From: Flavobacteriaceae bacterium
GTDB lineage: Bacteria; Bacteroidota; Bacteroidia; Flavobacteriales; Flavobacteriaceae
DNA: 64,000 nucleotides
Assembly: GCA_013043685.1 (NCBI GenBank)
Contig: JABDNT010000044.1
Location: forward strand, 1-64,000
Direction of reading: 5' to 3'
A program made the position numbers and the translations under genes. How positions within the stretch are numbered: position 1 is the first letter of the stretch; every line of letters starts with the position of its first letter. Positions 52,204-62,123 of this stretch are shown here, piece after piece. The notes below the pieces were generated by a model. It saw nothing but the letters and a program-made list of their open reading frames with translations, was not told where the DNA came from and ran no database searches.

Positions 52204-53595
52204 ATGAACTACAGAATAGAAAAGGATACCATGGGTGAGGTAAGAGTACCCGCCGACAAGCTATGGGGAGCTCAGACCGAGCGATCCAGAAACAACTTCA
52301 AGATAGGAGCTCCTGCTTCCATGCCACTGGAAATAGTATATGGATTTGCTTATCTGAAAAAAGCAGCTGCTTATACAAATTGTGATCTTGGGGTGCTTTC
52401 AGTAGAAAAAAGAGACCTCATCGCCAGTGTATGTGACGAGATCCTTCAAGGTAAACATGATGATCAGTTTCCGTTGGTTATATGGCAAACAGGATCGGGA
52501 ACCCAGAGTAATATGAATGTGAACGAGGTGATCGCGAACCGGGCGCATCAATTGGCCGGAGGCACTATAGGCGAAGGCGAAAAGACTCTTACCCCTAATG
52601 ACGATGTGAACAAATCTCAATCGTCTAACGACACTTTTCCAACTGGTATGCATATTGCGGCTTACAAGAAGATTGTCGAAGTAACGATTCCCGGAGTCGA
52701 ACAATTGCATGCTACCCTAAAGCGAAAATCGGAAGAATTTAAGGATATAGTAAAGATTGGCCGCACCCACTTAATGGATGCTACTCCCCTAACGCTTGGA
52801 CAAGAGTTCAGTGGATACGCTTCCCAACTGGAACATGGTCTTAAGGCTCTTCAAAATACGCTGCCACATTTATCGGAATTAGCCCTTGGAGGAACCGCTG
52901 TAGGAACGGGAATTAATACACCGGCAGGTTATGCTGAAAAAGTGGCCGGACATATAGCTGAATTTACCGGCCTCCCGTTTGTTTCTGCTGAAAATAAATT
53001 CGAAGCACTCGCCGCTCATGACGCCATAGTGGAATCCCATGGCGCATTAAAACAACTCGCCGTTTCGCTAAACAAGATAGCAAATGATATACGGATGATG
53101 GCTAGTGGGCCACGCAGTGGTATTGGGGAGATCATTATTCCCGCAAACGAGCCTGGATCTTCCATTATGCCGGGCAAAGTGAATCCAACGCAGTGTGAGG
53201 CACTTACGATGGTTTGTGCCCAGGTAATGGGTAACGATGTAGCCATCTCGGTAGGAGGTTTACAGGGGCATTATGAACTCAATGTGTTTAAACCAGTAAT
53301 GGCAGCCAATATTTTACAATCGGCTCAGTTGCTTGGTGATGCCTGTGTTTCTTTCGATCTTAATTGTGCAATAGGAATTGAACCCAACCATGAAACCATC
53401 AAAAAACTGCTTAATAATTCCCTTATGCTGGTCACTGCCTTAAATACGAAGATCGGATATTATAAGGCGGCTGAAATTGCAAATACAGCTCATAAAAATG
53501 GTACTACCCTGAAAGAGGAGGCTATAAACCTGGGGTATCTTACAGCCCAGGAATTTGACGACTGGGTGAAGCCTGAAGATATGGTTGGAAATTAG
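52204..53595 (+). CDS. fumC: Class II fumarate hydratase
   Basis: A 463-residue iron-free fumarase that interconverts fumarate and malate in the TCA cycle. Diagnostic segments are [36 protein letters not shown] with the His-type catalytic region, and [15 protein letters not shown], the superfamily signature with the catalytic serine loop. Length is normal. It is transcribed from its own promoter and ends in a terminator. Confidence 0.95.
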   Translation: MNYRIEKDTMGEVRVPADKLWGAQTERSRNNFKIGAPASMPLEIVYGFAYLKKAAAYTNCDLGVLSVEKRDLIASVCDEILQGKHDDQFPLVIWQTGSGTQSNMNVNEVIANRAHQLAGGTIGEGEKTLTPNDDVNKSQSSNDTFPTGMHIAAYKKIVEVTIPGVEQLHATLKRKSEEFKDIVKIGRTHLMDATPLTLGQEFSGYASQLEHGLKALQNTLPHLSELALGGTAVGTGINTPAGYAEKVAGHIAEFTGLPFVSAENKFEALAAHDAIVESHGALKQLAVSLNKIANDIRMMASGPRSGIGEIIIPANEPGSSIMPGKVNPTQCEALTMVCAQVMGNDVAISVGGLQGHYELNVFKPVMAANILQSAQLLGDACVSFDLNCAIGIEPNHETIKKLLNNSLMLVTALNTKIGYYKAAEIANTAHKNGTTLKEEAINLGYLTAQEFDDWVKPEDMVGN

Positions 53596-53616
53596 TGTAA
53601 ATCAGAATATTACATG

Positions 53617-53645
53617 AAAAGCTATCCTTTTGGGTAGCTTTTTCT
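53617..53645 (+). terminator. Rho-independent terminator
   Basis: AAAAGCTA pairs with TAGCTTTT (8 bp, extended by two C-G pairs with a bulged T) followed by TTCTTTAAA, directly after fumC. Confidence 0.75.
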
Positions 53646-53735
53646 TTAAAAAAACATCGATGAAATGCGTATTTATTAGGTGAAATGTAATTTTTGTGTA
53701 TATTGGTGTACCCAAATTATTAAAACCTGCTTATT

Positions 53736-55049
53736 ATGAGGCTACAATTAGTCCCCCTTGTATTGTGTCTTTTTATGATGTTTATAGTGCCTGAACAGCT
53801 GTTTGCCGTCTCTATAGATCATACTTCTAATACAACTCAATCCCTTGTTATCAAAGCTTTTAAAGCCAAAGCCAAAAAAGAGTCTAACAAGGAAAAGCTT
53901 TCAAAAGCCGAATTAAATTCTGCTACCGATAGCAAAGCAAAAGCGACCGGAAATAAGGATCTTGCCAATGTTCCAAGAAATAGCTCAAATTCAAGACTTG
54001 AAGAATTTTCCTACAAAAATATAAAGGACGTACGAAGTAATTCTAAAAAATCTTCAAAAGAAGCTGCAACAAATGTAGAAGCTACCGCTTCTGTATTAAG
54101 TAATTCATTTGGAACAGGAATGTTTTACGGATTTGCCCTAATGGTAGTGTTGTTGAATCTTGTTTGTTTTTTCCTCTTCGACGAAAAACTATTTTTATTC
54201 TATGCACTTACTTTGGCAGCAATAGGTAATTTATTGTTCTTAAGTGATGGTCTCATGCCTTTGCTAGGTATTTCTGAAATTTCTAACCCTCAGGCCATTG
54301 AGTCATTAATGGTGCTTGCAACCTGCTCGTTCGGAGCCTGGTTCGCCTCAAAGTATTTAAACGTATTTGAAATATTTCCGCGAATGATATGGATTACTTC
54401 TGCGCTCTTAGGGACCAGTGCCATCTTAACGATGATGTGTTTTATTACGTCTTTGTCGAATTTCGGAATCGCAGCCAATTTAATTTCCTATGGGGTGATG
54501 AGCCTGTATTTTATGGCGGGAGTGTATCTTTTCAGTAAAAAGAACTACCCAAAATTCTACGTGATCGCGATGAGCATTCCATTATTATTTGCGATAGATT
54601 ATTTTGTGTTGCGGAATTTAGGACTAGATTTCTTGATGACTCAGCCTTCTCATTTAAAATCGGCTGTAATAGCTGAAATGCTAATGCTCACTTATGCCAT
54701 TGTTTATAGAATGAAAGCGATTAAAGAGGAGAATGAATTAAGGCAAACCGAATTACGTATCTTCCTGAAACGACAGGAAGTAATGAACCGCAAGAATGCC
54801 ATGCAGCTCATGGAAGAGGTGTATTTGGAAAATCTCATCATGCACTACGACCTTGATGGATTCGAAATAAAACTGCTTCAGTATATTTCCGAAGGGAAAG
54901 AGAATTCGAAAATCGCAAGGAAACTTAAAACAACTGAATCTGAAATAGAAGCCCACACTAAGGAACTTTATAATAAACTGGAAATTAGTGAACATATCCA
55001 GGAAGATTACAGAATGGTAGACGCCCAGGCGGACTACATCTACAATTAA
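53736..55049 (+). CDS. Seven-helix membrane receptor with C-terminal LuxR-type HTH
   Basis: A 437-residue protein combining a signal peptide, an N-terminal periplasmic segment of about 100 residues, seven predicted helices between residues 127 and 333, a charged coiled-coil linker (IKEENELRQTELRIFLKRQE) and a LuxR/GerE helix-turn-helix at about 376-420. The HTH has the typical ISEGKENSKIARKLKTTE pattern with the following EIEAHTKELYNKLEI. The membrane part matches the 7TM diverse-intracellular-signalling type. The periplasmic segment is Lys/Ser/Ala-rich and has no folded ligand domain. This layout suggests a membrane-bound one-component regulator. The signal and targets are unknown. Confidence 0.75.
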   Translation: MRLQLVPLVLCLFMMFIVPEQLFAVSIDHTSNTTQSLVIKAFKAKAKKESNKEKLSKAELNSATDSKAKATGNKDLANVPRNSSNSRLEEFSYKNIKDVRSNSKKSSKEAATNVEATASVLSNSFGTGMFYGFALMVVLLNLVCFFLFDEKLFLFYALTLAAIGNLLFLSDGLMPLLGISEISNPQAIESLMVLATCSFGAWFASKYLNVFEIFPRMIWITSALLGTSAILTMMCFITSLSNFGIAANLISYGVMSLYFMAGVYLFSKKNYPKFYVIAMSIPLLFAIDYFVLRNLGLDFLMTQPSHLKSAVIAEMLMLTYAIVYRMKAIKEENELRQTELRIFLKRQEVMNRKNAMQLMEEVYLENLIMHYDLDGFEIKLLQYISEGKENSKIARKLKTTESEIEAHTKELYNKLEISEHIQEDYRMVDAQADYIYN

Positions 55050-55143
55050 ACTGAGAGTATCGGTGCACTTAAGCGAGGCTCAGGCCAGAGACCTTTTGAG
55101 CATCGGCTCGCTATCTCAGCCTAATCCAATTAATAGTGAGAGA

Positions 55144-55172
55144 GGATAGGCCTTCGGGCCTATCCTTTTTTT
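55144..55172. terminator. Terminator overlapping the ccsA stop codon
   Basis: GGATAGGCC pairs with GGCCTATCC around a TTCG loop, followed by TTTTTTT. The stem contains the stop codon of the converging CcsBA gene. It ends the HTH receptor transcript. Confidence 0.88.
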
Positions 55173-58100
55173 GTATAAAACTTACGATAACGGAAATAGG
55201 ATACCAGACTCAGCAAAACCGCAAAGCACACTATATACCAGACGAAGGTTGGTGTTACGGGCGCATCTCCGCTTGCGTAGGAATGCAGTCCGGTTAGATA
55301 GAAATTAACACCGAAATAGGTCATCATGATAGAAGCATAAGCAAATAGCGCCATTACATTAAAGAACCATCGGCCACGCAAACCAGGGACTAATCGCATG
55401 TGGATCACGAAAGCGTATACGATAATACTGATAAGTGCCCAGGTTTCCTTCGGATCCCATCCCCAGTATCTACCCCAGCTTTCATTGGCCCACTGTCCTC
55501 CCAGGAAATTTCCAATAGTGAGCATAACCAATCCAACGGTAAGGGCCATTTCCGTAATGACCGTTATTTCCTTGATATTGAGATCCATCCGAAGTTTATT
55601 TTTCTCGGTGGTTATAAGCATAAGCAATAATGCGGTTGCTGCCAGGATCATCCCTAATGTAAACGGGCCATAACTCGCCACGATAACAGCAACGTGTATC
55701 ATAAGCCAGTAGCTATCCAGTACAGGTTGTAAATTTGCTATAGACGGATCCAGCCAATTCTGGTTGGCAACCCAAAGAATAATGGCCGCCACGAAAGCTG
55801 TTGAAGCAATGGTTAAATTACTTTTTCTTCCAAACGCCAATCCGAAAAATACTGTTGCCCAGGCCACATAAATAATAGACTCGTAAGCATCACTCCACGG
55901 CGCATGTCCGCTAATATACCAGCGCATTGCCAGGCCGAGTGTCATCAGGACAAAGAACAGCCAGGTAATGTATTTACATATTTTTATAAATACATCATAG
56001 ACTTTTGCTTCCCTGAATATCTTCAGAATGATAAATACAAACATCACCGCACCTATTAACAAAAAGTATTTGTACAACTTATTGAAGATGTCCAATTTAT
56101 TATAGGTTAGTTCAGCATTAACCTTATTTTTCGAAGGCATAACCTCACTGCCATATTTCATCTGAAACTTGGCCAGTCCATCCAGGATTTCCTCTGCCTG
56201 CGTATAATCCCCATCCTGTCGAGCCTGGTTGATCGATTGAAAATAGGCCGGTAGAATTGTTCTGGTAGCCACTGAATCCATCCCTTTGAAGTTCGCTTCA
56301 TTTAGCTCCGGATAGGCCACCCATTTATTATTTTCATCATTGGGTATAGGGAATATTTTAAGAATTCCGCCACTCAGTGCCTGGTTCAGCAAATACACGC
56401 TTTCATAGGTCTTGATGAAGTCTTTTTCAAACTGATTCGGATTGGCTTTACGCGTGGCCTCTTCCAGATAAGGCTCCAGCTTGTTATTACCTTGCGCATC
56501 GAAAAGATCGATCATAGCTATCCTTGATGCATCTTCAGCCACACCAAGAACCTTACGAAGACTATCATTGCCTCGTTTTAAATAAATAACGGGTACTTCC
56601 AGCCAAACCCTGGGAAATTCGGTCATCGAAAGAAAAACCTGATTGGCATCAAGGCCTTTGTAAGAATCCCTCCTACTGATCTTGCGCAGCAACTCACTTG
56701 CATAGGTGTTCACCGGTTTCATTCTGCCCTCATCCTGGATCACAAGTTTCGAAAATTTCGCTGCATGTTCTTTGGAGACCTTATTCACCATAATAAGCGA
56801 ATCCAGCTGTAGTTCTGATGTCTGCGAGTGTTGATGATTTTCAGTAGCATCCTGGGAGAATCCATAGGTCGCCATGAAAAGAGCCAGTAACACCGAAATT
56901 GCGGTTTTTTTCTTCTTTACTTTGTCTAACAGCTTCTTCAAACTTCCGAAACGTGTATTCTTATCGAAGAGAATGGCCATCAGGCCCAGGTATAGAAGGA
57001 AGTATCCTATATAGGTGATCCAGGTCCCCCACCAGTCTTTATTCACAGAGAGTACCGTGCCTTTCTCATCGGGGTCGAAACTCGCCTGGAAAAATCGATA
57101 GCCTCCTTCATCCAATACATGATTCATATAGATGTCATAATCGTAAAACTCGGTATCGGAATTATTCACCGTTACTTTACTCTTAAAAGCCGAATAGCTG
57201 TTCTCAGTTCCCGGATATTTATCGGCAATGAAATCGTTAAGTGTAATGCTAAAGGGTAATTCGTATTTCTTAGACCCGTACGCCAGGAACACATCCAAAC
57301 CACCCACTGAGACTTTTTTCGGATTAGGATACGAACCCATACCTCCCAAAAGCTCGACAGTTGCAGCCTCTCCGTTTGAGACGACATCCAATACCAGGGC
57401 ATCCTTATTTGTTTTCTCACCTTCAGCCGCTTTTATTATGCCCATACGACCTTTAGTAATTCCTTCCGGGAAAACAAACGCCGTTCCGGCTAATTGATAT
57501 AAGGACCTCAATTGTAAAGTTTGAACACTGTCTGCAAGAACTATCCCCTGCTGCTGGTCGGCCATACGCATGTACGTTCCTTCAAATGGACTGCGAATCT
57601 TATAAGCTCCGGTTGAATCAACATCAATATTGATAGCCCCATCGGTTGGGGCATTCAATGCAAAAAGTATATTGTGGATGTTAGCAACCTCGCCGCTTTT
57701 TAACCAGTGCTCATGTCGACTCCCATCACCAGCTTCTACTATTTTCAGGTATTCATCTCCTCCTTCAGAAGGAATTAATCCTTCCTCGGCATTCTTTATA
57801 AAATCACGATACACCACAGAGACTTCCTGCTTATTATAGTCGGTGCTCAATTCAAAATAATTATCCAGTCTTTCTGAAAGCCGGAGTTTCTTTGGGGTCA
57901 CATTTCGTCGCATCTGCACTCCGTTCACTTCGTAATCACCATCTATAAACATAGTGAGGTATGTATGTTCCGATAGAAAGGTATTTTCGGTAGCCCCTTC
58001 CCTTATGCTCATCCTGCCTTCATATCCAATGTAACGGGTAACAAAGGCTCCAACAAGGATCAGGATAAAGGACAAATGCAAAGTTAAGGTGGCCCATTTC

Positions 58101-58333
58101 TCTTTTTTATAAAGTCGGAATTTGAAGATGTTTCCAATGAAATTGATCACGAACATCACCATGATCAATTCAAACCACCACGCATTGTAAATAAGCTCTC
58201 GTGTATATGGCGTGGGTGAGGTCTCAGCCGAGGCATCCAAAAATGTACCAACAGCCATCGCGGCAGCAAAAACTATAAATAAGACAGCGGTTAATCGGGT
58301 GGAAAAAAGAACAGAAGCCAGTTTTTTCTGCAT
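55160..58333 (-). CDS. Fused CcsB-CcsA cytochrome c biogenesis protein
   Basis: A 1057-residue inner-membrane fusion that ligates heme to apocytochrome c on the outside of the membrane (system II). The N-terminal ResB/CcsB part has helices around residues 12-100 and a large periplasmic region. The C-terminal CcsA part (from about 780) contains the tryptophan-rich WWD-type motif WGRYWGWDPKETWA and conserved His residues in helices. The start is ATG 58333; the upstream in-frame codon at 58351 is TTG and overlaps the -7 element. The fusion is typical of Bacteroidota and epsilonproteobacteria. A central hydrophilic region (about 500-770) has no recognised domain. Confidence 0.88.
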   Translation of the reverse strand: MQKKLASVLFSTRLTAVLFIVFAAAMAVGTFLDASAETSPTPYTRELIYNAWWFELIMVMFVINFIGNIFKFRLYKKEKWATLTLHLSFILILVGAFVTRYIGYEGRMSIREGATENTFLSEHTYLTMFIDGDYEVNGVQMRRNVTPKKLRLSERLDNYFELSTDYNKQEVSVVYRDFIKNAEEGLIPSEGGDEYLKIVEAGDGSRHEHWLKSGEVANIHNILFALNAPTDGAINIDVDSTGAYKIRSPFEGTYMRMADQQQGIVLADSVQTLQLRSLYQLAGTAFVFPEGITKGRMGIIKAAEGEKTNKDALVLDVVSNGEAATVELLGGMGSYPNPKKVSVGGLDVFLAYGSKKYELPFSITLNDFIADKYPGTENSYSAFKSKVTVNNSDTEFYDYDIYMNHVLDEGGYRFFQASFDPDEKGTVLSVNKDWWGTWITYIGYFLLYLGLMAILFDKNTRFGSLKKLLDKVKKKKTAISVLLALFMATYGFSQDATENHQHSQTSELQLDSLIMVNKVSKEHAAKFSKLVIQDEGRMKPVNTYASELLRKISRRDSYKGLDANQVFLSMTEFPRVWLEVPVIYLKRGNDSLRKVLGVAEDASRIAMIDLFDAQGNNKLEPYLEEATRKANPNQFEKDFIKTYESVYLLNQALSGGILKIFPIPNDENNKWVAYPELNEANFKGMDSVATRTILPAYFQSINQARQDGDYTQAEEILDGLAKFQMKYGSEVMPSKNKVNAELTYNKLDIFNKLYKYFLLIGAVMFVFIILKIFREAKVYDVFIKICKYITWLFFVLMTLGLAMRWYISGHAPWSDAYESIIYVAWATVFFGLAFGRKSNLTIASTAFVAAIILWVANQNWLDPSIANLQPVLDSYWLMIHVAVIVASYGPFTLGMILAATALLLMLITTEKNKLRMDLNIKEITVITEMALTVGLVMLTIGNFLGGQWANESWGRYWGWDPKETWALISIIVYAFVIHMRLVPGLRGRWFFNVMALFAYASIMMTYFGVNFYLTGLHSYASGDAPVTPTFVWYIVCFAVLLSLVSYFRYRKFYTKKG

Positions 58334-58685
58334 TTGCAAATTTTTGTGCAAATTTAGCCATTATGGTTCATTCTAACTACTAAATTTTGTTAAGTATCAA
58401 ATTATTTGGACGAACTGATTTGTAAGGCTTAAAAGATCTCTAATCGAATGAATGTTCCCCTATTCAGAATGTTGTTTTCAGCGATCTGTGCCACTTGTTA
58501 TTAGAACCTCTAAGACATCGTTTCATACCATAAATTTATCTTTCGGCACTTTTAGTGAAAGTCCGAAATAGCAAAATTATGCCTTCTCTTTATAGTTCAT
58601 CGGGTGCGCGATGGAATTGAAATTGTAAGGAAAAGATACTTTTTACCACTTCATAATCATTCAAAAAAGTTATTACCTTCGCTGT
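58334..58685. other. 352-base intergenic region with a strong hairpin
   Basis: Between divergent CcsBA and DUF2520 genes. At 58541-58568 an 11-bp hairpin forms: TTTCGG then ACTTT pairs with AAAGT and CCGAAA, with one bulged C (58547) and a 5-base loop. No T-run follows on either strand, so it is not a standard terminator. TACCTTCG (58674-58681) is one base from the -7 consensus but lies too close to the ATG at 58686. Nothing else is clear: no ORF above noise, no tRNA. Confidence 0.6.
58349..58356 (-). promoter_or_regulatory. -7 promoter element TAAATTTG (minus strand)
   Basis: Exact TAnnTTTG match on the minus strand, 15 bases before the CcsBA ATG at 58333. No -33 TTG at the usual distance. 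Confidence 0.5.
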
Positions 58686-59450
58686 ATGATATCTATCGTG
58701 GTAATAGGCTTCGGAAATGTGGGCAGTCATTTATGCCAGGCATTTCAGAATGCAGAAGAGGTGGCACTGGTTCAAATTTACAACAGGTCTGAGATCTCGC
58801 TTCCTGAATCTCTTCAGGCGATTGCCGTTACTCATTCTATTTCCGGTCTTGCTAAAGCGGATGTCTACCTGCTAGCCCTGCCGGATGATATCATTTCGGA
58901 GTTTTCCAGCAAACTCCCAAAAAGTGACACATTAGTTGTTCACACCTCCGGGGGTGTTTCCATGAACAGTCTGAATCGCGATAATCACAGGGGAGTATTT
59001 TATCCCTTACAGTCTTTTTCGAAAAGCCGAAAGCCCGAATTCAAAAAGATACCGATTTGTATTGAGGCTGAACATCATTCCGACTTGAATTTACTTCAAG
59101 AATTAGGGGAATCAATTTCTGAAAAGGTTGTAGCAATTTCTTCGGAAGAACGAGGACGCTTGCATCTTTCTGCAGTCTTTGTGAATAATTTCGTGAACCA
59201 TATGTACCACATTTCAGAAACCATGCTGGAAGAAGCCGATCTCGATTTCGACCTGTTGAAACCTCTGATTCGGGAAACTGCTCACAAAATTGAAAGTATG
59301 AGCGCATCGAATGCTCAAACGGGTCCGGCATTACGAGGTGATACCAAAACCCTTGAAAAACATTTACATTTGCTAAAAGATAGTCCGTACAAAGAAATTT
59401 ACGAACAGCTTACTTCATCGATACAGGAAACCTATGGAAAAAAGTTATAA
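58686..59450 (+). CDS. DUF2520 / Rossmann-like NAD(P)-binding protein
   Basis: A 254-residue protein with an N-terminal Rossmann dinucleotide fold (ISIVVIGFGNVGSHLCQAF, Gly-x-Gly-x-x-Gly at 8-13) and the C-terminal DUF2520 helical domain (LSAVFVNNFVNHMYHIS, LIRETAHKIESMS, and TGPALRGDTKTLEKHL). Family members are probable oxidoreductases or dehydratase-like proteins of unknown substrate. It overlaps kdsC by 17 bases, so the two are coupled. Confidence 0.85.
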   Translation: MISIVVIGFGNVGSHLCQAFQNAEEVALVQIYNRSEISLPESLQAIAVTHSISGLAKADVYLLALPDDIISEFSSKLPKSDTLVVHTSGGVSMNSLNRDNHRGVFYPLQSFSKSRKPEFKKIPICIEAEHHSDLNLLQELGESISEKVVAISSEERGRLHLSAVFVNNFVNHMYHISETMLEEADLDFDLLKPLIRETAHKIESMSASNAQTGPALRGDTKTLEKHLHLLKDSPYKEIYEQLTSSIQETYGKKL

Positions 59451-59967
59451 AGAATACCTGCAACATATCACAACCTTCGTCTTCGATGTGGATGGTGTGC
59501 TTACAGACGGAAGCATTATGGTAACAACGAAAGGGGAGCTTTACAGAACGATGAATATAAAGGATGGATTTGCTCTTAAAACAGCTGTGGACAGAGGATT
59601 CAATGTATGTATCATAAGCGGTGGAACCAATGAAGGTGTTCGTTCCCGATTGAGCGGCCTTGGAATAACCGATATTCACCTGGGTACGCACCAGAAAACC
59701 AAGACTCTTAAAGACTATCTCGCTACTAAAAACCTGACTACTGAAAATGTGCTATTCATGGGAGATGATATTCCGGACCTTGAGGTGATGCAACAGGTAG
59801 GGCTTCCCTGTTGTCCCCAGGACGCCGTTCCCGAAATTAAGGATATTTGCAAATACATATCCCATAAAAAAGGTGGAAAAGGCTGTGTTCGTGACATTGT
59901 GGAGCAAGTATTGAAAGTTCAGGGGAAATGGATCGATGGTCAGGGTACTTCAGCAAAATACGATTGA
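59434..59967 (+). CDS. kdsC: KDO-8-phosphate phosphatase (KdsC-like HAD)
   Basis: A 177-residue HAD phosphatase without cap domain. Asp18 and Asp20 lie in FDVDGVLTDGS. Motif II is ISGGTNEG, motif III Lys in THQKTKTLKDY, and motif IV MGDDIPDLEVM. The C-terminal GGKGCVRDIVEQVL is a hallmark of KdsC. It removes phosphate from 3-deoxy-manno-octulosonate-8-phosphate in lipopolysaccharide core synthesis. The gene starts within the end of DUF2520. It fits an envelope-biogenesis run with the prenyltransferase that follows. Confidence 0.88.
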   Translation: MEKSYKEYLQHITTFVFDVDGVLTDGSIMVTTKGELYRTMNIKDGFALKTAVDRGFNVCIISGGTNEGVRSRLSGLGITDIHLGTHQKTKTLKDYLATKNLTTENVLFMGDDIPDLEVMQQVGLPCCPQDAVPEIKDICKYISHKKGGKGCVRDIVEQVLKVQGKWIDGQGTSAKYD

Positions 59968-59994
59968 TTCCGCGACATCTTAGTGGCCAAGTAA

Positions 59995-60900
59995 ATGGTA
60001 TACCTCAAAATAATACGACCTGTTAATTTATTACTTATCGCAATCGTTCAGATTCTGATAAAGTATGTGATATTCGATGTTTTTGAGGCTGAGACGGCGA
60101 TGAACGATTTGCAATTCGCCTTATTACTGGTGGCTACATTGGCTATCGCAGCAGCCGGAAATGTAGTGAACGACATTTACGATGTCGAAATAGACAGGAT
60201 CAACAAACCCGAAAAAGTACTTGTTGGCAAAACCATAACCGAAAAAAGAGCGTTTAACTATTTTATTTTTTTGAACGTTATCGGAGTGGTATGTGGGTTC
60301 ATTTTGGCAAATCAATTGGGAAAACCAGGACTAGCCGCTACTTTCATAGTGATCTCGGCTTTGCTCTATATCTATTCCACTCAGTTAAAAGCCATGTTAA
60401 TACTGGGCAATGTGTTGATCTCAGCCCTGGTGTCATTCAGCCTGTTGATCGTACTTATTTTCGATTTATATCCAATTGCAATCAACGGATTATCGGAATC
60501 GCAACAAACAGCTTCTGAAATTGTATTGCACTACGCCATCTTCGCCTTTGTGGTTAATCTTATCCGTGAAATAGTGAAGGACCTGGAAGATATTAATGGC
60601 GACAAAAACGGTGGTATCAACACCCTGGCAATTGCCCTGGGAAGAAATCGTACCACCATGCTGGTTTTTGTATTGGCGGTTCTTACTATTATTGGAATCG
60701 TGGCTTACCTCTATACTTTTTTGTACAATAAGAAAATATTGGTGCTGTACTTTCTGTTTCTTGTTGTTGCTCCATTACTATATTTTTGTATCAAGGCCTG
60801 GGATGCGGAGTCTAAAAAGGAATACAAAAATTTGTCCCTTATCTTAAAACTTGTGATGGTTACGGGAATGTGCGCAATGATCTGTTATCGCTTCATTTAA
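59995..60900 (+). CDS. UbiA-family prenyltransferase
   Basis: A 301-residue membrane enzyme with about eight or nine helices. The first Asp-rich motif is NDIYDVEIDRINKP and the second DLEDINGDKNGG; both bind the diphosphate through magnesium. In flavobacteria such members are usually named geranylgeranylglycerol-phosphate geranylgeranyltransferase, but the acceptor cannot be read from sequence; a quinone or other lipid is possible. It is 27 bases after kdsC and 10 bases before the GNAT gene. Confidence 0.85.
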   Translation: MVYLKIIRPVNLLLIAIVQILIKYVIFDVFEAETAMNDLQFALLLVATLAIAAAGNVVNDIYDVEIDRINKPEKVLVGKTITEKRAFNYFIFLNVIGVVCGFILANQLGKPGLAATFIVISALLYIYSTQLKAMLILGNVLISALVSFSLLIVLIFDLYPIAINGLSESQQTASEIVLHYAIFAFVVNLIREIVKDLEDINGDKNGGINTLAIALGRNRTTMLVFVLAVLTIIGIVAYLYTFLYNKKILVLYFLFLVVAPLLYFCIKAWDAESKKEYKNLSLILKLVMVTGMCAMICYRFI

Positions 60901-60910
60901 TTTAAACTGA

Positions 60911-61501
60911 ATGAAATTTAATCGGGAAGAAAACTATACCCTGGAAGATGAAAGAGTACTGCTTCGACCTTTGGAAGGGGATGACTTTACTCATTTGAAG
61001 GATTTTTCCATCAATGAACCGGATCTATGGACCTATTCTCTTACACCTGCTGCCGGGGAAGAAAACCTGAAGGCGTACATAGACCATGCCCTTCAGCAAA
61101 AAGAAAAAGGCAACTCCTACCCTTTTATAGTTTGGGATAAACAGATAGGCGCATACGCAGGAAGTACTCGTTTTTATGATATTCAACCTCAACATTACAG
61201 CATGCAAATGGGTTATACATGGTATGGAAGAGATTTCCAGGGCACGGGTTTAAACAAGCATTGTAAATTTTTACTGCTTAGCTTCGCTTTTGAAACCCTG
61301 GAAGCAGAACGAGTTGAATTTAGAGCCGATGCCCGAAATGATCGCAGCATTGCCGCTATGAAAAGCATAGGCTGTACCCCTGAAGGAATACTACGATCCA
61401 ATTGTGTTAGTCCGGATGGAAGGCGTGATAGTATTGTTCTAAGTATACTTAAAAATGAATGGTTTACTTCGGTAAAACGAAATCTGAAATCGAAATTATA
61501 A
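60911..61501 (+). CDS. GNAT-family N-acetyltransferase (RimJ/RimL-like)
   Basis: A 196-residue enzyme of the RimJ/RimL type: RVLLRPLEGDDFTHL at the N-terminus, the acetyl-CoA segment WYGRDFQGTGLNKHCKFLLL (about 109-128) and the closing VEFRADARNDRSIAAMKSIGC. It transfers an acetyl group to an amine of a protein N-terminus or small molecule; the target is unknown. It is part of the same run as the prenyltransferase and Maf genes. The Maf start is two bases after its stop. Confidence 0.85.
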   Translation: MKFNREENYTLEDERVLLRPLEGDDFTHLKDFSINEPDLWTYSLTPAAGEENLKAYIDHALQQKEKGNSYPFIVWDKQIGAYAGSTRFYDIQPQHYSMQMGYTWYGRDFQGTGLNKHCKFLLLSFAFETLEAERVEFRADARNDRSIAAMKSIGCTPEGILRSNCVSPDGRRDSIVLSILKNEWFTSVKRNLKSKL

Positions 61502-61503
61502 GC

Positions 61504-62091
61504 ATGTTAAAGGAAAGACTCAGGAATTACAATATAATTTTAGCCTCCGGATCTCCCAGGCGTCAGCACTTCTTTAAGGAACTCGATATCGATTTTACGA
61601 TAGATGTTCGTGAAGTGGTAGAGACGTATCCGTTGCATCTAAGAGGATCAGAAATAACCGATTATCTCGCGAAGTTAAAAGCGAGCATGTTCAACGATCT
61701 TACACAAAATGATATTGTGGTTACCAGCGACACCATCGTCTGGATGGAAGACGAAGCCATCAATAAACCCAAAGATTTTAACGAAGCCAGACAAATGTTA
61801 GAGCGGTTAAGTGGGTCTGCGCATGAAGTGATCACTTCGGTATGCTTTACCGGAGCCGATTTTCAGAAAATAGTAAACGATACTACCAGGGTATGGTTCA
61901 GGGAGTTGACTAAGGAGGAGATTGAGTATTACCTCAATACCTATCAACCCTTTGACAAGGCGGGTAGCTATGGTGTTCAGGAATGGATTGGATACGTAGG
62001 TATCGATCGTCTTGAAGGATCTTATTTCAATGTCATGGGGCTCCCAACCCGACTTGTTTACAAAACGTTAATGGAGCTTGGCGGGACATAA
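61504..62091 (+). CDS. Maf-family nucleoside triphosphate pyrophosphatase
   Basis: A 195-residue pyrophosphatase that hydrolyses modified or canonical dTTP/UTP-type nucleotides and is linked to septum formation. The signature ILASGSPRRQ lies at 12-21. The catalytic region VTSDTIVWMEDEAINKP and the closing DKAGSYGVQEWIG, with the family Gln, are conserved. The start is ATG 61504, two bases after the GNAT stop. The following promoter lies within its 3' end. Confidence 0.88.
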   Translation: MLKERLRNYNIILASGSPRRQHFFKELDIDFTIDVREVVETYPLHLRGSEITDYLAKLKASMFNDLTQNDIVVTSDTIVWMEDEAINKPKDFNEARQMLERLSGSAHEVITSVCFTGADFQKIVNDTTRVWFRELTKEEIEYYLNTYQPFDKAGSYGVQEWIGYVGIDRLEGSYFNVMGLPTRLVYKTLMELGGT

Positions 62092-62107
62092 GAATGGTGT
62101 AATTTTG
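62078..62107 (+). promoter_or_regulatory. Flavobacterial promoter, TTG-N19-TAATTTTG
   Basis: TTG at 62078-62080 and TAATTTTG at 62100-62107, spacer 19, with the -33 box inside the 3' end of maf. It would start a transcript for the lipoprotein gene at 62124. Confidence 0.75.
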
Positions 62108-62123
62108 CGGTAAAATTCGCAAC

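Noticed and set aside
58482-58498. GTGCCAC read on the minus strand as a third sigma-54 -24 box.
   Set aside because: The -12 position reads GCTG and no gene lies at a suitable distance on that strand without its own TAnnTTTG element.
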